NCBI RefSeq assembly: GCF_004217135.1
Contig: NZ_SHKK01000001.1
Coordinates: 992,001-1,056,000 of the forward strand
Origin: Micromonospora violae
Lineage (GTDB): Bacteria > Actinomycetota > Actinomycetes > Mycobacteriales > Micromonosporaceae
Length of the DNA: 64,000 nt
Reading direction: 5' to 3'
Shown here piece by piece: positions 42,006-52,200 of this stretch. How positions within the stretch are numbered: the stretch's first letter is position 1; each line of letters opens with the position of its first letter. The position numbers were made by a program, and so were the translations under genes. A model generated the notes under the pieces. It saw only the letters and a list, made by a program, of their open reading frames with translations. It did no database searches and had not been told where the DNA came from.

Positions 42006-44747
42006 GTGAGTTCAGGACCGCAGGGCGGAGATCGTCCCCGTCGTTACGAAGACCGTACTGACGGTGCGGGCGGACGCGACCGCGGCCCGCGCCGCGATGA
42101 CCGAGACCGACCCCGGGGAGACCGCGACAGCGGCGGCGCTCGAGGCGGATACGCCGGCGGCCGGGACTCTGGCTCCCGTGGTGGTGACCGGGACAGCTCG
42201 CGCTACGGCGCCCCCCGTGAGGGCGGCTACCGCGGCGGCGACCGCCGTGAGGGTGGTTTCCGGGGCGGCGACCGCGACGGTTCGCGTTCCGGTGCTCCGC
42301 GTGAGGGCGGTTTCCGGGGCGGCGACCGCTCGGGCGCTCCCCGCGACGGTGGGTTCCGGTCCGGCGCTCCCCGCGAGGGTGGCTTCCGTGGCGGCGACCG
42401 TGATGGGGCGCGCTCGGGCGGCCCGCGCGAAGGCGGGTTCCGTGGCGGCGACCGCGACGGTGGTTTCCGCGGAGGCGATCGCCGCGAGGGTGGTTTCCGT
42501 GGTGGCGACCGCTCGGGCGCGCCGCGTGAGGGTGGCTTCCGTGGCGGTGACCGCGATGGTGGTTTCCGTGGTGGTGACCGTCGTGAGGGTGGTTTCCGCG
42601 GTGGCGACCGGGACGGTTCGCGTTCGGGCGCTCCCCGCGAGGGTGGCTTCCGTAGCGGTGACCGCGATGGCGGTTCCCGGGGCGGTGACCGCCGTGAGGG
42701 TGGTTTCCGGGGCGGCGACCGGGACGGTGGTTTCCGGGGTGGTGACCGCCGCGAGGGTGGTTTCCGGGGCGGTGACCGCGATGGTGGTTTCCGTGGTGGT
42801 GACCGCCGTGAGGGTGGTTACCAGGGTGGCGACCGGACTCGCTCCGGGCCGCCGCGTGAGGGTGGCTTCCGCAGCGGCGACCGTGACGGTGGCTTCCGGG
42901 GCGGTGACCGCCGTGAGGGCGGTTTCCGGGGCGGCGACCGGGACGGTGGCTTCCGGGGTGGTGACCGCCGCGAGGGTGGTTTCCGGGGCGGTGACCGCGA
43001 TGGTGGTTTCCGTGGTGGTGACCGCCGTGAGGGTGGTTACCAGGGTGGCGACCGGACTCGCTCCGGGCCGCCGCGTGAGGGTGGCTTCCGCAGCGGCGAC
43101 CGTGACGGTGGCTTCCGGGGCGGCGACCGGCGTGAAGGCGGTTTCCGTGGTGGCGACCGGGACGGTTCGCGCTCGGGTGCTCCGCGTGAGGGCGGTTTCC
43201 GAGGCGGCGACCGGGACGGTGGTTTCCGTGGTGGTGACCGCCGTGAGGGTGGTTACCAGGGTGGCGACCGGACTCGCTCCGGGCCGCCGCGTGAGGGTGG
43301 CTTCCGCAGCGGCGACCGTGACGGTGGCTTCCGGGGCGGCGACCGGCGTGAAGGCGGTTTCCGTGGTGGCGACCGGGACGGTTCGCGCTCGGGTGCTCCC
43401 CGCGAGGGTGGCTTCCGGGGCGGCGACCGCCGCGAGGGCGGTTTCCGTGGTGGCGACCGGGACGGTTCGCGGTCCAGCGCTCCGCGCGAGGGCGGCTTCC
43501 GGGGCGGTGACCGCCGTGAGGGTGGCGACCGCCGTGAGGGTGGCTACCGGGGCGGAGAGCGCAGCGGGGGCTTCCGGGCCGACGAGCGGCCGCGTCGCGA
43601 GGGGGAGTTCCGTCGCGACGACCGCGCGGGTGGCTCCGAGTCGTTTGAGGGCGGGCGTAGTTCGGCCCCGGCACTACCGGACGACATCGTCGCGACCGAC
43701 CTCGACAAGGACGTTCGCGCTGAGCTGCTCTCGCTGAACAAGCCGGTCGCCGAGACGGTGGCCCGGCACCTGGTCGCCACCGGACAGCTGATCGACGAGG
43801 ACCCGGCCGAGGCGTTGGCGCACGCGCTGGCCGCCCGGCGGCTCGCGTCGCGCATCTCCGCTGTCCGTGAGGCGGTCGGCCTGGCCGCGTACCACGCGGG
43901 GGAGTGGCAGTCGGCGATCGCCGAGCTGCGCACGTACCACCGGATGAGCGGGTTGCAGAGCCACCTGGCCGTGCTCGCGGACTGCGAGCGGGCCCTCGGC
44001 CGGCCGGAGCGGGCCATCGACCTGTTCCGCGGCGCGGACCGGGAGAAGCTCGACCAGGCCGTGGCGATCGAGCTGCTGATCGTCGCCGCCGGCGCGCGGG
44101 GTGACCTCGGGCAGAAGGACGCCGCGGTCGCGATGCTCCAGGTCCCGGACCTCACCAGCGAGGCCACCGCGCCGTGGACGGCCCGGCTGCGGTACGCGTA
44201 CGCCGACGCGCTGCTCGCGGTGGGTCGGCGCGATGAGGCCCGCGAATGGTTCTCCCGCGCTGCCGACGTGGACACCGAGGGCGAGACCGACGCCGCCGAG
44301 CGGCTGCTTGAGCTCGACGGTGTGGTCATCGAGGGTGACGACGAGGACGAGGCGGCCGAGGAGGTCGCGGCCGGCCCGGGCGCTCCCGGCGCGGTGCCGG
44401 CCCGCCCCGATGCCGACCTGGCCGGCACCGAGACCGACGAGGACGCCGACGACTTCGACGAAGACGACGCCGAAGACGACGAAGACGACGAAGACGACGA
44501 AGACGACGAAGACGAGGACGAGGACTTCGACGACGACGAGGAGGACGCCGCAGTCGGGCGTCCCGGCGACGACGAAGGCTTCGACGACGAGGACGAGGAC
44601 CGGCACCCCAGCGGGAGCGGCGACGCCGACGCGGACACCGCTGGCGACAGCGGCGTGACGTCCGGCACGACGGCGGACGGGGACGCGGCGGACGCCGACC
44701 CGACCGCGCCGGCCCGGGATGACGAGTCAGGGTCGACGCAGCGGTGA
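42006..44747 (+). CDS. RGG-repeat protein with TPR-like domain and acidic tail
   Basis: 913 aa from GTG 42006 (AGGAAGG eight bases upstream). Residues ~20-550 are about 35 copies of GG[F/Y]RGGDR with Arg/Asp/Ser spacers, an arginine-glycine-rich disordered domain like eukaryotic RGG boxes. Residues ~556-770 are helical TPR-like ([54 protein letters not shown]). Residues ~775-913 are mostly Asp/Glu. The TPR part is in the place of mycobacterial Rv1691. RGG domains bind RNA and can phase separate. A role in RNA or ribosome metabolism is my inference from the domain and from the rRNA neighbour. Confidence 0.75.
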   Translation: MSSGPQGGDRPRRYEDRTDGAGGRDRGPRRDDRDRPRGDRDSGGARGGYAGGRDSGSRGGDRDSSRYGAPREGGYRGGDRREGGFRGGDRDGSRSGAPREGGFRGGDRSGAPRDGGFRSGAPREGGFRGGDRDGARSGGPREGGFRGGDRDGGFRGGDRREGGFRGGDRSGAPREGGFRGGDRDGGFRGGDRREGGFRGGDRDGSRSGAPREGGFRSGDRDGGSRGGDRREGGFRGGDRDGGFRGGDRREGGFRGGDRDGGFRGGDRREGGYQGGDRTRSGPPREGGFRSGDRDGGFRGGDRREGGFRGGDRDGGFRGGDRREGGFRGGDRDGGFRGGDRREGGYQGGDRTRSGPPREGGFRSGDRDGGFRGGDRREGGFRGGDRDGSRSGAPREGGFRGGDRDGGFRGGDRREGGYQGGDRTRSGPPREGGFRSGDRDGGFRGGDRREGGFRGGDRDGSRSGAPREGGFRGGDRREGGFRGGDRDGSRSSAPREGGFRGGDRREGGDRREGGYRGGERSGGFRADERPRREGEFRRDDRAGGSESFEGGRSSAPALPDDIVATDLDKDVRAELLSLNKPVAETVARHLVATGQLIDEDPAEALAHALAARRLASRISAVREAVGLAAYHAGEWQSAIAELRTYHRMSGLQSHLAVLADCERALGRPERAIDLFRGADREKLDQAVAIELLIVAAGARGDLGQKDAAVAMLQVPDLTSEATAPWTARLRYAYADALLAVGRRDEAREWFSRAADVDTEGETDAAERLLELDGVVIEGDDEDEAAEEVAAGPGAPGAVPARPDADLAGTETDEDADDFDEDDAEDDEDDEDDEDDEDEDEDFDDDEEDAAVGRPGDDEGFDDEDEDRHPSGSGDADADTAGDSGVTSGTTADGDAADADPTAPARDDESGSTQR

Positions 44748-45775
44748 GCGCGGGCGTGGGGGAGCGGCTGGTCGACGGGTACACCCTGGTCGTCTTCGAC
44801 CTGGACGGCGTTATCTACCTGATCGACCGGCCGATCCCCGGCGCCGTCGAGGCGGTGGCCCGGCTGCACGCCGAGGGGCGTGGGGTGGCGTACGCCACCA
44901 ACAACGCGTCCCGCCGGTCCAGCGAGGTCGCGGACCTGCTGACCGGGATGGGTGTGCCGGCCCGGCCGGAGGAGGTGCTCACCTCCGCCGCCGCTTCGGC
45001 CGAGTTGCTGCGCGACCGGCTGCCCGCCGGCGCGTCGGTGCTGGTGGTCGGCGCGGAGGCGCTGCGCGCGGAACTGCGCGCGGTCGGTCTGACCCCGGTC
45101 ACCCAGGCCGACGAGAAGCCGGCGGCGGTGGTGCAGGGGTACGGCCCGCAGGTCGGTTGGGCTGACCTGGCCGAAGCGTCCATCGCGGTGCGGGCGGGTG
45201 CGATCTGGATCGCCACCAACACCGATCGGACCCTGCCCAGTGGGCGGGGACCGCTGCCCGGCAATGGTTCGCTGGTCGCCGTGCTGCGTACGGCGCTGGA
45301 GCGGGATCCCGACGTGGTCGTCGGCAAGCCGGAGCCAGCGCTGTTCGAAACCGCCGCCCGGCGCAGCGGCGGTGGGCGGAGCCTGGTGGTCGGTGACCGG
45401 CTGGACACCGACATCGAGGGTGCCCGCCGGGCCGGGCTGGACAGCCTGCTCGTGCTCACCGGCGTCAGCGGCGTACCGGAGCTGCTGGCCGCCGAGCCGC
45501 AGCGTCGTCCTACGTACGTCGCGAGGGACCTGGCGGGGCTCTTCGACCCGGCTGCTGCGGTGCGGGTCCCGGGCCCGGCGGACGCTGGCGGTTGGTCCGT
45601 GACCGACCGGGACGGCACGTTGGAGCTGACCGGGTCGGGTCGGGCGCTGGATGCCCTGGCCGCGCTCTGCGCGGTGGCCTGGGCTGCGCCGGTGCCGAAG
45701 CTGCCGAAGATCCGCCCGGTGGGCCCGGACGCGGCGCACGCGGTGGAGAGTTTCGGTCTGAGCGCGTCGGCCTGA
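44744..45775 (+). CDS. HAD-family phosphatase (NagD-like, Rv1692-type)
   Basis: 343 aa. HAD motif [10 protein letters not shown] with the Asp pair near residues 19-21, motif [10 protein letters not shown], motif III/IV in [14 protein letters not shown] and [17 protein letters not shown]-terminal extension of ~70 residues follows the HAD core. The mycobacterial protein at this position, Rv1692, hydrolyses glycerol 3-phosphate. The GTG start overlaps the RGG gene's stop (GTGA), so the two are co-translated. Confidence 0.88.
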   Translation: MSAGVGERLVDGYTLVVFDLDGVIYLIDRPIPGAVEAVARLHAEGRGVAYATNNASRRSSEVADLLTGMGVPARPEEVLTSAAASAELLRDRLPAGASVLVVGAEALRAELRAVGLTPVTQADEKPAAVVQGYGPQVGWADLAEASIAVRAGAIWIATNTDRTLPSGRGPLPGNGSLVAVLRTALERDPDVVVGKPEPALFETAARRSGGGRSLVVGDRLDTDIEGARRAGLDSLLVLTGVSGVPELLAAEPQRRPTYVARDLAGLFDPAAAVRVPGPADAGGWSVTDRDGTLELTGSGRALDALAALCAVAWAAPVPKLPKIRPVGPDAAHAVESFGLSASA

Positions 45776-45788
45776 GCCGAGGTGGTCG

Positions 45789-46127
45789 TCAGAGCAGCTT
45801 GCGCAGCTTGAGCAGGTCGAACGGGTTCGCCTTGATCGACACCCGGCGGGAGGTCACCGCGCTGGTGACGTCCAGGTCGCCGCGGACCAGGGCGAGCAGG
45901 TCGTCGCTGGAGGCGCTCAGCGCGATTTTCGCCTTCGGGTCGTCACCGTCGGCCAGCTCGACCAGCCGGCCGCCCGTGATCCGCCCGTGGAAGGCGGTCT
46001 CCAGGTCGGTGATCCGGCAGGCCAGTGTCCGGTCCAGGTCGATCCGTTCGCGTACCGTCTCGGCGTTGCGATCCAACCGGGCGGCCAGCTCCTGCAACGC
46101 CTGCCGGCACTCGTCCACGCTGGCCAC
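45789..46127 (-). CDS. SCP2-like sterol-carrier-domain protein
   Basis: 112 aa from GTG 46127 (AGGAGG four or five bases upstream). The N-terminal helix VDECRQALQELAARLDRNAETV precedes a compact SCP2-type fold: ITDLETAFHGRITGGRLVELADGD..AKIALSASSDDLLALVRGDL. Proteins of this type hold hydrophobic ligands. 13 bases from the convergent HAD gene. Confidence 0.75.
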   Translation of the reverse strand: MASVDECRQALQELAARLDRNAETVRERIDLDRTLACRITDLETAFHGRITGGRLVELADGDDPKAKIALSASSDDLLALVRGDLDVTSAVTSRRVSIKANPFDLLKLRKLL

Positions 46128-46238
46128 ATCGCCTCCTCGCTGATCGCCACGCCGTCCTCGGCACCGTACCGCACGGGTCGGTCCGAGGTGCCCGGTAGCG
46201 TGACACCTGCACACCCCGCCCCGTGGAAGGACTCAGGC

Positions 46239-46841
46239 ATGCAGGACGCGTGGCGCGCCTACCTCGAGCTGGCCATGGGCCTTGCGGAGGCGCCTCGGAA
46301 GAAGGCTCAGGACGTGGCACGTCGCCTCGTCGGCTCCGGCGGTGCGACCGCCGCTCAACTCCAGGCCCTCGGCGAGGAACTGGTCACCACCGGCGCGGCC
46401 AACCGGGAGGCGCTGACCAAGCTGGTCCGCTTCGAGGTCGACCGGGCCCTCGGCGCGGTCGGTCTGGCCACCGCCGACGAGGTGGCCGAGCTGACCCGGC
46501 GAGTACACGACCTGGAGCGACAGCTGCGGGAGGCCCGGTCCGCCGAACCGGCCGGCGCGCCGAGCGCCCCGCCCACGGCACAACCCGACCCGACCGCCGC
46601 CGCGCGGCCCGGCGACGCTCTCGTGCCGTCCGACGCCCCGGCGGGTGCCCCCGTCTCCGCGCCGGTGGCGAAGAAGGCCGTCGCGAAGAAGGCCGTCGCG
46701 AAGAAGGCGGTGGCGAAGAAGGCCATCGCCAGGAAGCCGCCGGCGACGATCAGCCGCAGCGCCGACGAGGACGTCCCGACGCCGGCGGCGATGCCCGCCA
46801 AGAAGGCGGTCCGCAAGCGGCGACCGGACGACGCCGAATGA
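46239..46841 (+). CDS. Phasin-like protein with basic AKKAV tail
   Basis: 200 aa. The N-terminal half is helical (DAWRAYLELAMGLAEAPRKK, TLVRFEVDRALG-type region, ELTRRVHDLERQLREAR), a phasin-like coiled coil. Residues ~145-165 are four repeats of KKAVA, and the end is Lys/Arg-rich (KKAVRKRRPDD). Such tails bind nucleic acid or polyhydroxyalkanoate granules. No granule genes are in the window. The ATG at 46239 is chosen because coil homology begins there. Confidence 0.65.
   Translation: MQDAWRAYLELAMGLAEAPRKKAQDVARRLVGSGGATAAQLQALGEELVTTGAANREALTKLVRFEVDRALGAVGLATADEVAELTRRVHDLERQLREARSAEPAGAPSAPPTAQPDPTAAARPGDALVPSDAPAGAPVSAPVAKKAVAKKAVAKKAVAKKAIARKPPATISRSADEDVPTPAAMPAKKAVRKRRPDDAE
46667..46735 (+). 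repeat. 15-bp tandem repeats encoding AKKAV
   Basis: About four 15-base units (GCGAAGAAGGCCGTC variants) within the phasin-like gene. They give the basic (AKKAV)n segment. Confidence 0.85.
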
Positions 46842-47149
46842 GCCGGCCCACTCCACCGCCCGGCGCGTCCTTCCCGGCCCGGCCCGGTCCGCCGGCTGGC
46901 GGGTCGTTTCCGGCCCGGCCCGGTCCGCCGGCTGGCGGGTCGTTTCCGGCCCGCCCTGGTCCGCCACCGGACGCCCGCCCCGGGCCGCCGCCGGATTTCG
47001 GCGACGACGAGACGCGGCACCCGGCGGTGGACGCCGCCGTGCGGGCCATCGCCAACGCGGCGACGCTCGCCCCCGCCGACCAGATCGCCCAGTACGAGGC
47101 GGCCTACGAGACACTGCGGGAAACCCTCGCCACCATCGACCAGACCTGA
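46838..47149 (+). CDS. Small Pro/Gly-rich protein with helical C-terminus
   Basis: 103 aa, ATGA overlap with the phasin-like gene. Residues ~10-48 are three 12-residue units (PARPGPPAGGSF), and the remaining ~55 form a helix-rich, Ala-rich tail (HPAVDAAVRAIANAATLAPADQ, IAQYEAAYETLRETLATIDQ). The tail looks conserved in actinobacteria; the repeat does not. Function unknown. Followed by tlyA 39 bases later. Confidence 0.6.
   Translation: MSRPTPPPGASFPARPGPPAGGSFPARPGPPAGGSFPARPGPPPDARPGPPPDFGDDETRHPAVDAAVRAIANAATLAPADQIAQYEAAYETLRETLATIDQT
46874..46975 (+). repeat. 36-bp tandem repeat within the small Pro/Gly gene
   Basis: Units start at 46874, 46910 and 46946 (the first two near-identical, the third degenerate). 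Each encodes one PARPGPPAGGSF unit. Confidence 0.85.
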
Positions 47150-47188
47150 GCGGGACGACCAGGCCTGAACAGACCGGAGAACCACCCC

Positions 47189-48052
47189 ATGGCACGTCGT
47201 AACCGGCTGGACGCCGAACTCGTCCGCCGCGGTCTGGCCCGCTCTCGTGAGCAGGCCGCCGCGTTGGTGGAGGCTGGCAGGGTCCAACTGCGGGGCGTGG
47301 TCGCCCGCAAGGCGGCCGCGATGGTCGACCCCGCCGACCCGCTCCTGGTGACCGGTGCGGACCCGGCCGAGGAGTACGTCTCCCGGGGCGGGCACAAGCT
47401 CGCCGGTGCGCTGGCCGCGTTCGCCCCCGGTGGGCTGCGCGTCGCCGGGCGGCGATGCCTGGACGCGGGAGCGTCGACCGGTGGGTTCACCGACGTGCTG
47501 CTGCGCGCCGACGCCGCCGAGGTGGTGGCCGTGGACGTCGGCTACGGGCAGCTCGCCTGGCCGCTGCGTACGAACGAGCGGGTGCGGGTTCTGGAGCGCA
47601 CCAATGTTCGTACCCTCGACGCGGACGCGATCGGCGGCCAGGTCGACCTCACGGTGGCCGACCTGTCGTTCATCTCGCTGCGGCTGGTGCTGCCGGCGCT
47701 GGCCGGCTGCACCCGCGACGACGGTGACCTGGCACTGATGGTGAAGCCGCAGTTCGAGGTCGGCAAGGAACGAGTCGGCGCCGGCGGCGTGGTCCGCGAT
47801 CCGGAGTTGCGCGCCGAAGCGGTGCTGGATGTGGCCGCGACGGCCGCCGGGCTCGGCCTCGGGCTGGCCGACGTGGCGGCCAGTCCGCTGCCCGGGCCGA
47901 GCGGCAACGTGGAGTTCTTCGTATGGTTGCGCCGGGGCGCACCGGCGGCCGACCCGCAGCGGGTGCGGGCCGTGGTGGCGGCCGGGCCGGACGGCTTGAC
48001 GACGGCCGGCGACGTGCCGGACGCGGCGGCGGCGGAGGAGGTCGCAGGGTGA
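47189..48052 (+). CDS. tlyA: TlyA-family rRNA 2'-O-methyltransferase
   Basis: 287 aa. The N-terminal S4 RNA-binding domain (RNRLDAELVRRGLARSREQA..ALVEAGRVQLRG, about 1-65) is followed by an FtsJ-like methyltransferase (LDAGASTGGFTDVLLRADA, VALMVKPQFE-type motif at LALMVKPQFEVGKE). In mycobacteria TlyA 2'-O-methylates 16S C1409 and 23S C1920 and makes ribosomes capreomycin-sensitive. The substrate here is inferred. Upstream of nadK, as in Rv1694-Rv1695. Confidence 0.95.
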   Translation: MARRNRLDAELVRRGLARSREQAAALVEAGRVQLRGVVARKAAAMVDPADPLLVTGADPAEEYVSRGGHKLAGALAAFAPGGLRVAGRRCLDAGASTGGFTDVLLRADAAEVVAVDVGYGQLAWPLRTNERVRVLERTNVRTLDADAIGGQVDLTVADLSFISLRLVLPALAGCTRDDGDLALMVKPQFEVGKERVGAGGVVRDPELRAEAVLDVAATAAGLGLGLADVAASPLPGPSGNVEFFVWLRRGAPAADPQRVRAVVAAGPDGLTTAGDVPDAAAAEEVAG

Positions 48053-48165
48053 ACGTGCACAGCGAGGGCGCCGCACCGGGCCGCGCGGTGACACGCGGCC
48101 GTGGCACGGCGACGGTGCCGGTGGCGCGCCGCCGCCCGGTCCGGGATGGGCGGGCCGCCCGGTGA
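48049..48165 (+). CDS. Micro-ORF bridging tlyA and nadK (38 aa, unproven)
   Basis: GTG 48049 overlaps the tlyA stop (GTGA) and its TGA overlaps the nadK GTG at 48162 (GTGA). The peptide is basic and Arg/Ala/Gly-rich, with no domain. Because it fits both junctions exactly, it may carry ribosomes into nadK, which has no convincing Shine-Dalgarno. It may also be a small protein. Confidence 0.35.
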   Translation: MNVHSEGAAPGRAVTRGRGTATVPVARRRPVRDGRAAR

Positions 48166-49046
48166 GCCGGACCGCGCTGTTGGTGACCCACACCGGCCGT
48201 CGACGCAGCACCGAGCATGCCCGGTCGGTCGCCGCCGACCTGATCGACGCGGGGTTCGAGGTACGGGTGGTCGCCGACGAGGCCGACGACCTCGACCTGC
48301 CCGGTGTGGTGCCGGTCGCCGGCCCGCAGGCCGCCGAGGGCGCCGAGATCGTCTTCGCGCTCGGTGGGGACGGCACCTTCCTGCGCGCCGCCGAGCTGGC
48401 CCGGCCGGCGAAGGCACCGCTGCTCGGCATCAACCTCGGCAAGGTCGGCTTCCTGGCGGAGGCGGAAATCGACGACCTGGACACCGCCGTCCGCGACGTC
48501 GTCGGCCGTAACTACACGGTCGACGAGCGGCTCACCCTGGATGTGACGGCCGAGTTCGACGGTGGCCCGACCATCGAGTCCTGGGCGCTCAACGAGATCA
48601 GCATCGAGAAGGGCGAGCGGGCCCAGATGCTCGAGCTGCTCGTCGACGTGGACGGCCGGCCGCTGTCACGTTACGGCTGCGACGGTGTCGTCTGCGCCAC
48701 GCCGACCGGCTCCACCGCGTACGCGTTCTCCGGTGGCGGCCCGGTGGTCTGGCCGGAGGTGGAGGCGTTGCTGCTGGTGCCGATCAGCGCGCACGCGTTG
48801 TTCAGCCGTCCACTGGTCACCGCCCCGACGTCCACCTTCGTGATCACCGTTGACCCGTTCACCACCCTCGCGGTGCTCTCCTGCGACGGCCGGCGGGTCT
48901 ACGACCTGCCTCCCGGTGCGCGGGTGACGGTGCGCCGAGGTGCCCTGCCAGTACGCATCGTGCGGCTGCGTCCCCGCCCGTTCACCGACCGCCTGGTGGC
49001 CAAGTTCGGTCTCCCCGTGCACGGGTGGCGCGGCAGCCGTCGGTGA
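48162..49046 (+). CDS. nadK: NAD kinase
   Basis: Phosphorylates NAD to NADP using ATP or polyphosphate. 294 aa. Diagnostic GGDGTFLRAA (near residue 70), LLGINLGKVGFLAEAE, and CATPTGSTAYAFSGGGPVVWP. The family ends with a cytosolic beta-sandwich dimer. Between tlyA and recN in mycobacteria; here a protease and regulator separate it from recN. Confidence 0.96.
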   Translation: MSRTALLVTHTGRRRSTEHARSVAADLIDAGFEVRVVADEADDLDLPGVVPVAGPQAAEGAEIVFALGGDGTFLRAAELARPAKAPLLGINLGKVGFLAEAEIDDLDTAVRDVVGRNYTVDERLTLDVTAEFDGGPTIESWALNEISIEKGERAQMLELLVDVDGRPLSRYGCDGVVCATPTGSTAYAFSGGGPVVWPEVEALLLVPISAHALFSRPLVTAPTSTFVITVDPFTTLAVLSCDGRRVYDLPPGARVTVRRGALPVRIVRLRPRPFTDRLVAKFGLPVHGWRGSRR

Positions 49047-49063
49047 CCGTGGCACCCACTGAC

Positions 49064-49084
49064 GGTGGACACGGGTTGTCCACC
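49064..49084 (+). terminator. Hairpin after nadK
   Basis: GGTGGACA (49064-49071) and TGTCCACC (49077-49084), eight perfect pairs with a five-base loop, 17 bases after the nadK stop. Another stem (GTCGCC..GGCGAC) follows at 49094-49120. No U-tract. Confidence 0.6.
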
Positions 49085-49204
49085 TGACGACATGTCGCCG
49101 CTGCGGCGGCGGGCGACTAGTGACCCGGTGACGCGCTCCGTCGCAGACTCCGATCGGCCCTCATCTACGGATGGTGGGCCCTCAGGAGTAGAGGAGCGCA
49201 TCGC

Positions 49205-52200
49205 ATGCACTGGTCCCCACGCTGGCTCGCCGTCGGCGCGGTCGGCGCGTTGGTGGTCGGCGTCGCCGCACCGGCGTCCGCCGACCCGCCCGCCCGGCCC
49301 ACCGGCCCATCGGGTACGCCCGCCCCGCACACCGCACCCGTCCGCGTCACCCTGATCACCGGCGACCAGGTCGACCTGGTGCAGGCGGCACCCGGTCGGG
49401 TCGCCGCCACCGTCCGCCCCGGTCCGGGGCGCAACCGGATCACCTTCCAGACCGTCGAGGCCGACGGCGGGTTGCGGGTGCTGCCCAGCGACGTCGTGCC
49501 GTACCTCTCCGCGGGGGTGCTCGACCCCGACCTGTTCGACGTTCAGGAGTTGGCGGCCGACGGCTACGGTGACGCCGCGCAGGGCGCGTTGCCGCTGATC
49601 GTCCGCTACCAGGAGCCGGCCGCCGGGCGGGTCAGGCCGCTGGCCGGCGCCACCGACGCGCGTCCCCTGGAGAGCATCAACGGCGCCGCGTTGCGGGTCG
49701 GCAAGGGGGACCTCGCCGGTCTGTGGACGTCGCTGCGCGGCGGGCCCGGTCAGCGGGTCAGCGCCGGCTCGCCGGCCCGGCTCGGCGCCGGTGTCGCCCG
49801 GGTCTGGCTGGATGGGAAGGTCCGCCCGACGCTGGAGCACAGCGTGCCGCAGATCGGTGCCCCGACCGCCTGGGCGGCGGGCCGCGACGGTGCCGGCGTG
49901 ACGGTGGCGGTGCTCGACACCGGCGTCGACGCCACCCACCCCGACCTGGCCGGTCGGATCGCCGAGGCGCAGGACTTCTCCGGCAGCGGCAGCGCCCGCG
50001 ACGGGCACGGCCACGGCACCCACGTGGCCGCCACCATCGCCGGCAGCGGTGCGGCGTCCGACGGGAGACGCAAGGGCGTCGCCCCGGGCGCGCGGTTGCT
50101 GGTCGGCAAGGTGCTCGACGACGCCGGCTCCGGCTACAGCTCGTCCATCATCGCGGGCATGGAGTGGGCCGCCCACTCCGGCGCGAAGGTCGTCAGCATG
50201 AGCCTCGGCGGCGACCCGACCGACGGCACCGACCCGATGAGCCAGGCGGTGAACGACCTGACCGCCGAGACCGGCGCGCTCTTCGTGGTCGCCGCCGGCA
50301 ACGCGGGTGCCGCGCGTACCGTCGGCGCGCCCGGCGCGGCCGCGGCGGCGCTCACCGTCGGCGCGGTGGACCGCGCCGACAACCTGGCGGAGTTCTCCAG
50401 CCGGGGCCCGCGCCTCGGCGACAACGGCCTCAAGCCCGAGATCACCGCGCCGGGCGTCGGCATCGTCGCCGCCCGGGCCGCCGGCACTGCCATGGGTACG
50501 CCGGTGGACGACGCCTACACGACCGCGTCCGGCACCTCGATGGCCACTCCGCACGTGGCCGGAGCGGCGGCGATCCTCGCCCAGGAACACCCCGACTGGG
50601 CTGCCGCGAAACTCAAGGACGCGCTGGTCAGCACCACCAAGGCGAACCCGGCGTTGACCGTCTTCGAGCAGGGCGCCGGCCGGGTCGACGTGGCCCGCGC
50701 GCTCGGCCAGCGGGTGTACGGCTCCGCGACCGCCGACTTCGGCCGGCTCAGTACCGGTGGTGCGACGGTCGAGCGGAGCGTGACGTACACCAACGGCGGC
50801 ACGGCCCCGCAGACCGTGCGGTTGGCCCTGGAACTGCGCAACCTGGACACCCGCGCGGCCGAGACCGACGGGGTGGCGGTCGGCGGCGCCGAGGTGACAG
50901 TGCCGGCCGGCGGCAGCGTCGCGGTGCCGCTGCGGGCGGACCCGGCCAAGCTGGACCGGGGGGTGCACGGCGGGTGGCTGGTGGCCACCGGCGCGGACGG
51001 CGTCGCGGTGCGTACCGCCGTCGCGCTGACCCTCAGCGGCCCGCTGCGCACCGTCACCGTGAAGGCGCTGGACATGAAAGGTCAGCCGGGTCTCGCGTCG
51101 GTGCTGACCCTCTTCGGTGAGCAGCCCGAATCCGACTGGCTCGGCTGGGTCGGCGGCGAGGTGCAACTCCAGGTCGAGGAGGGCCCCTACCTGGTCCAGG
51201 CGTTGATCGAGCACGGTGCCCCGCTGGACGAGCAGATCACCCTGGTCACCGACCCGGAGCTGCTGGTCGACCGGGACCTCACCGTGGTGCTCGACCCGCG
51301 CAAGGGCACACCGGTACGGATCGAGACACCGAAGCCGACCGAGCAGCGGTCGACGATCAGCTTCTACGAGCACCGGGTCTTCGGCAACGGCCGGCAGGTC
51401 GACCACGGGGTGATGACGTACAGCACCATCCAACAGGTCAACGTCACGCCGACCCGCCCGGTCCGCCAGGGCGAGTTCGAGTTCGCGTCCCGCTGGCAAC
51501 TGGTCGCGCCGATGGTGGACGCGACGATCAGCGGGGTGTCCGGTCCGCTGGACATCAACCTGCTGGGCTACTCGCCGGCACCGGCCGACCGACGCAAGCT
51601 GCCGCTGGTCTGGGCCGGCACCGGCACCCCCGCCGAGCTGACCCGGGTGCGTGGCGCCGCGGCGCTGCTCACCGCCAGTCCGGACGCGTCGGAGGAGGAG
51701 CAGATCGCGGCGGCGGCCGCCGCGGGCGCTGCCGTGGTGTTGATCGTCCGGCCGGCGGACTTCAGCGCGTGGACGGTGTGGCAACCGCTCGGGGAGCGGC
51801 TGCCGATCCCGTCGATGGTGGTGGCCTACGACGACGGGCAGCGGCTGATCGCGGCGGCCAGGAAGGGCCGGGCGACGCTGGACCTGACGTTGACGGTGGA
51901 CAGCCCGTACCTGTACGACGTGTGGCAGGTGTCGAAGGGTCGCGTGCCGGAGCGGATCACGCACACGGTCACCGGGAAGAACACGGCCGAGGTGACCGCC
52001 AGCTACGGCGACGTCGGCGGTACGCCGTGGGCCAGCGAGCAGCGGTTCGGCTGGCGTCCGTGGCAGGAGACCTCCTGGAACGACGACCAGCGCTTGGTGC
52101 GTACCGGCACCACCCGGCAGGAGTTCGTCAGCGCCGGGGACAACTGGTGGCAGCACCAGGTCCTGCACAAGGTCACCTGGTCCTGGGGGCGGCTGCTCGG

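Noticed and set aside
42063..43660. Repeat array resembling a CRISPR or tandem satellite
   Set aside because: Repeats encode a protein in frame, vary in spacing and have no unique spacers.
41989..43737. Long ORFs on the other frames and opposite strand across the RGG repeat region (561 and 557 codons)
   Set aside because: They follow from the repeat period being a multiple of three in a GC-rich sequence. Their products are low-complexity (Arg/His/Pro or Ala/Val) and have no domain; the RGG frame continues into a conserved TPR domain.
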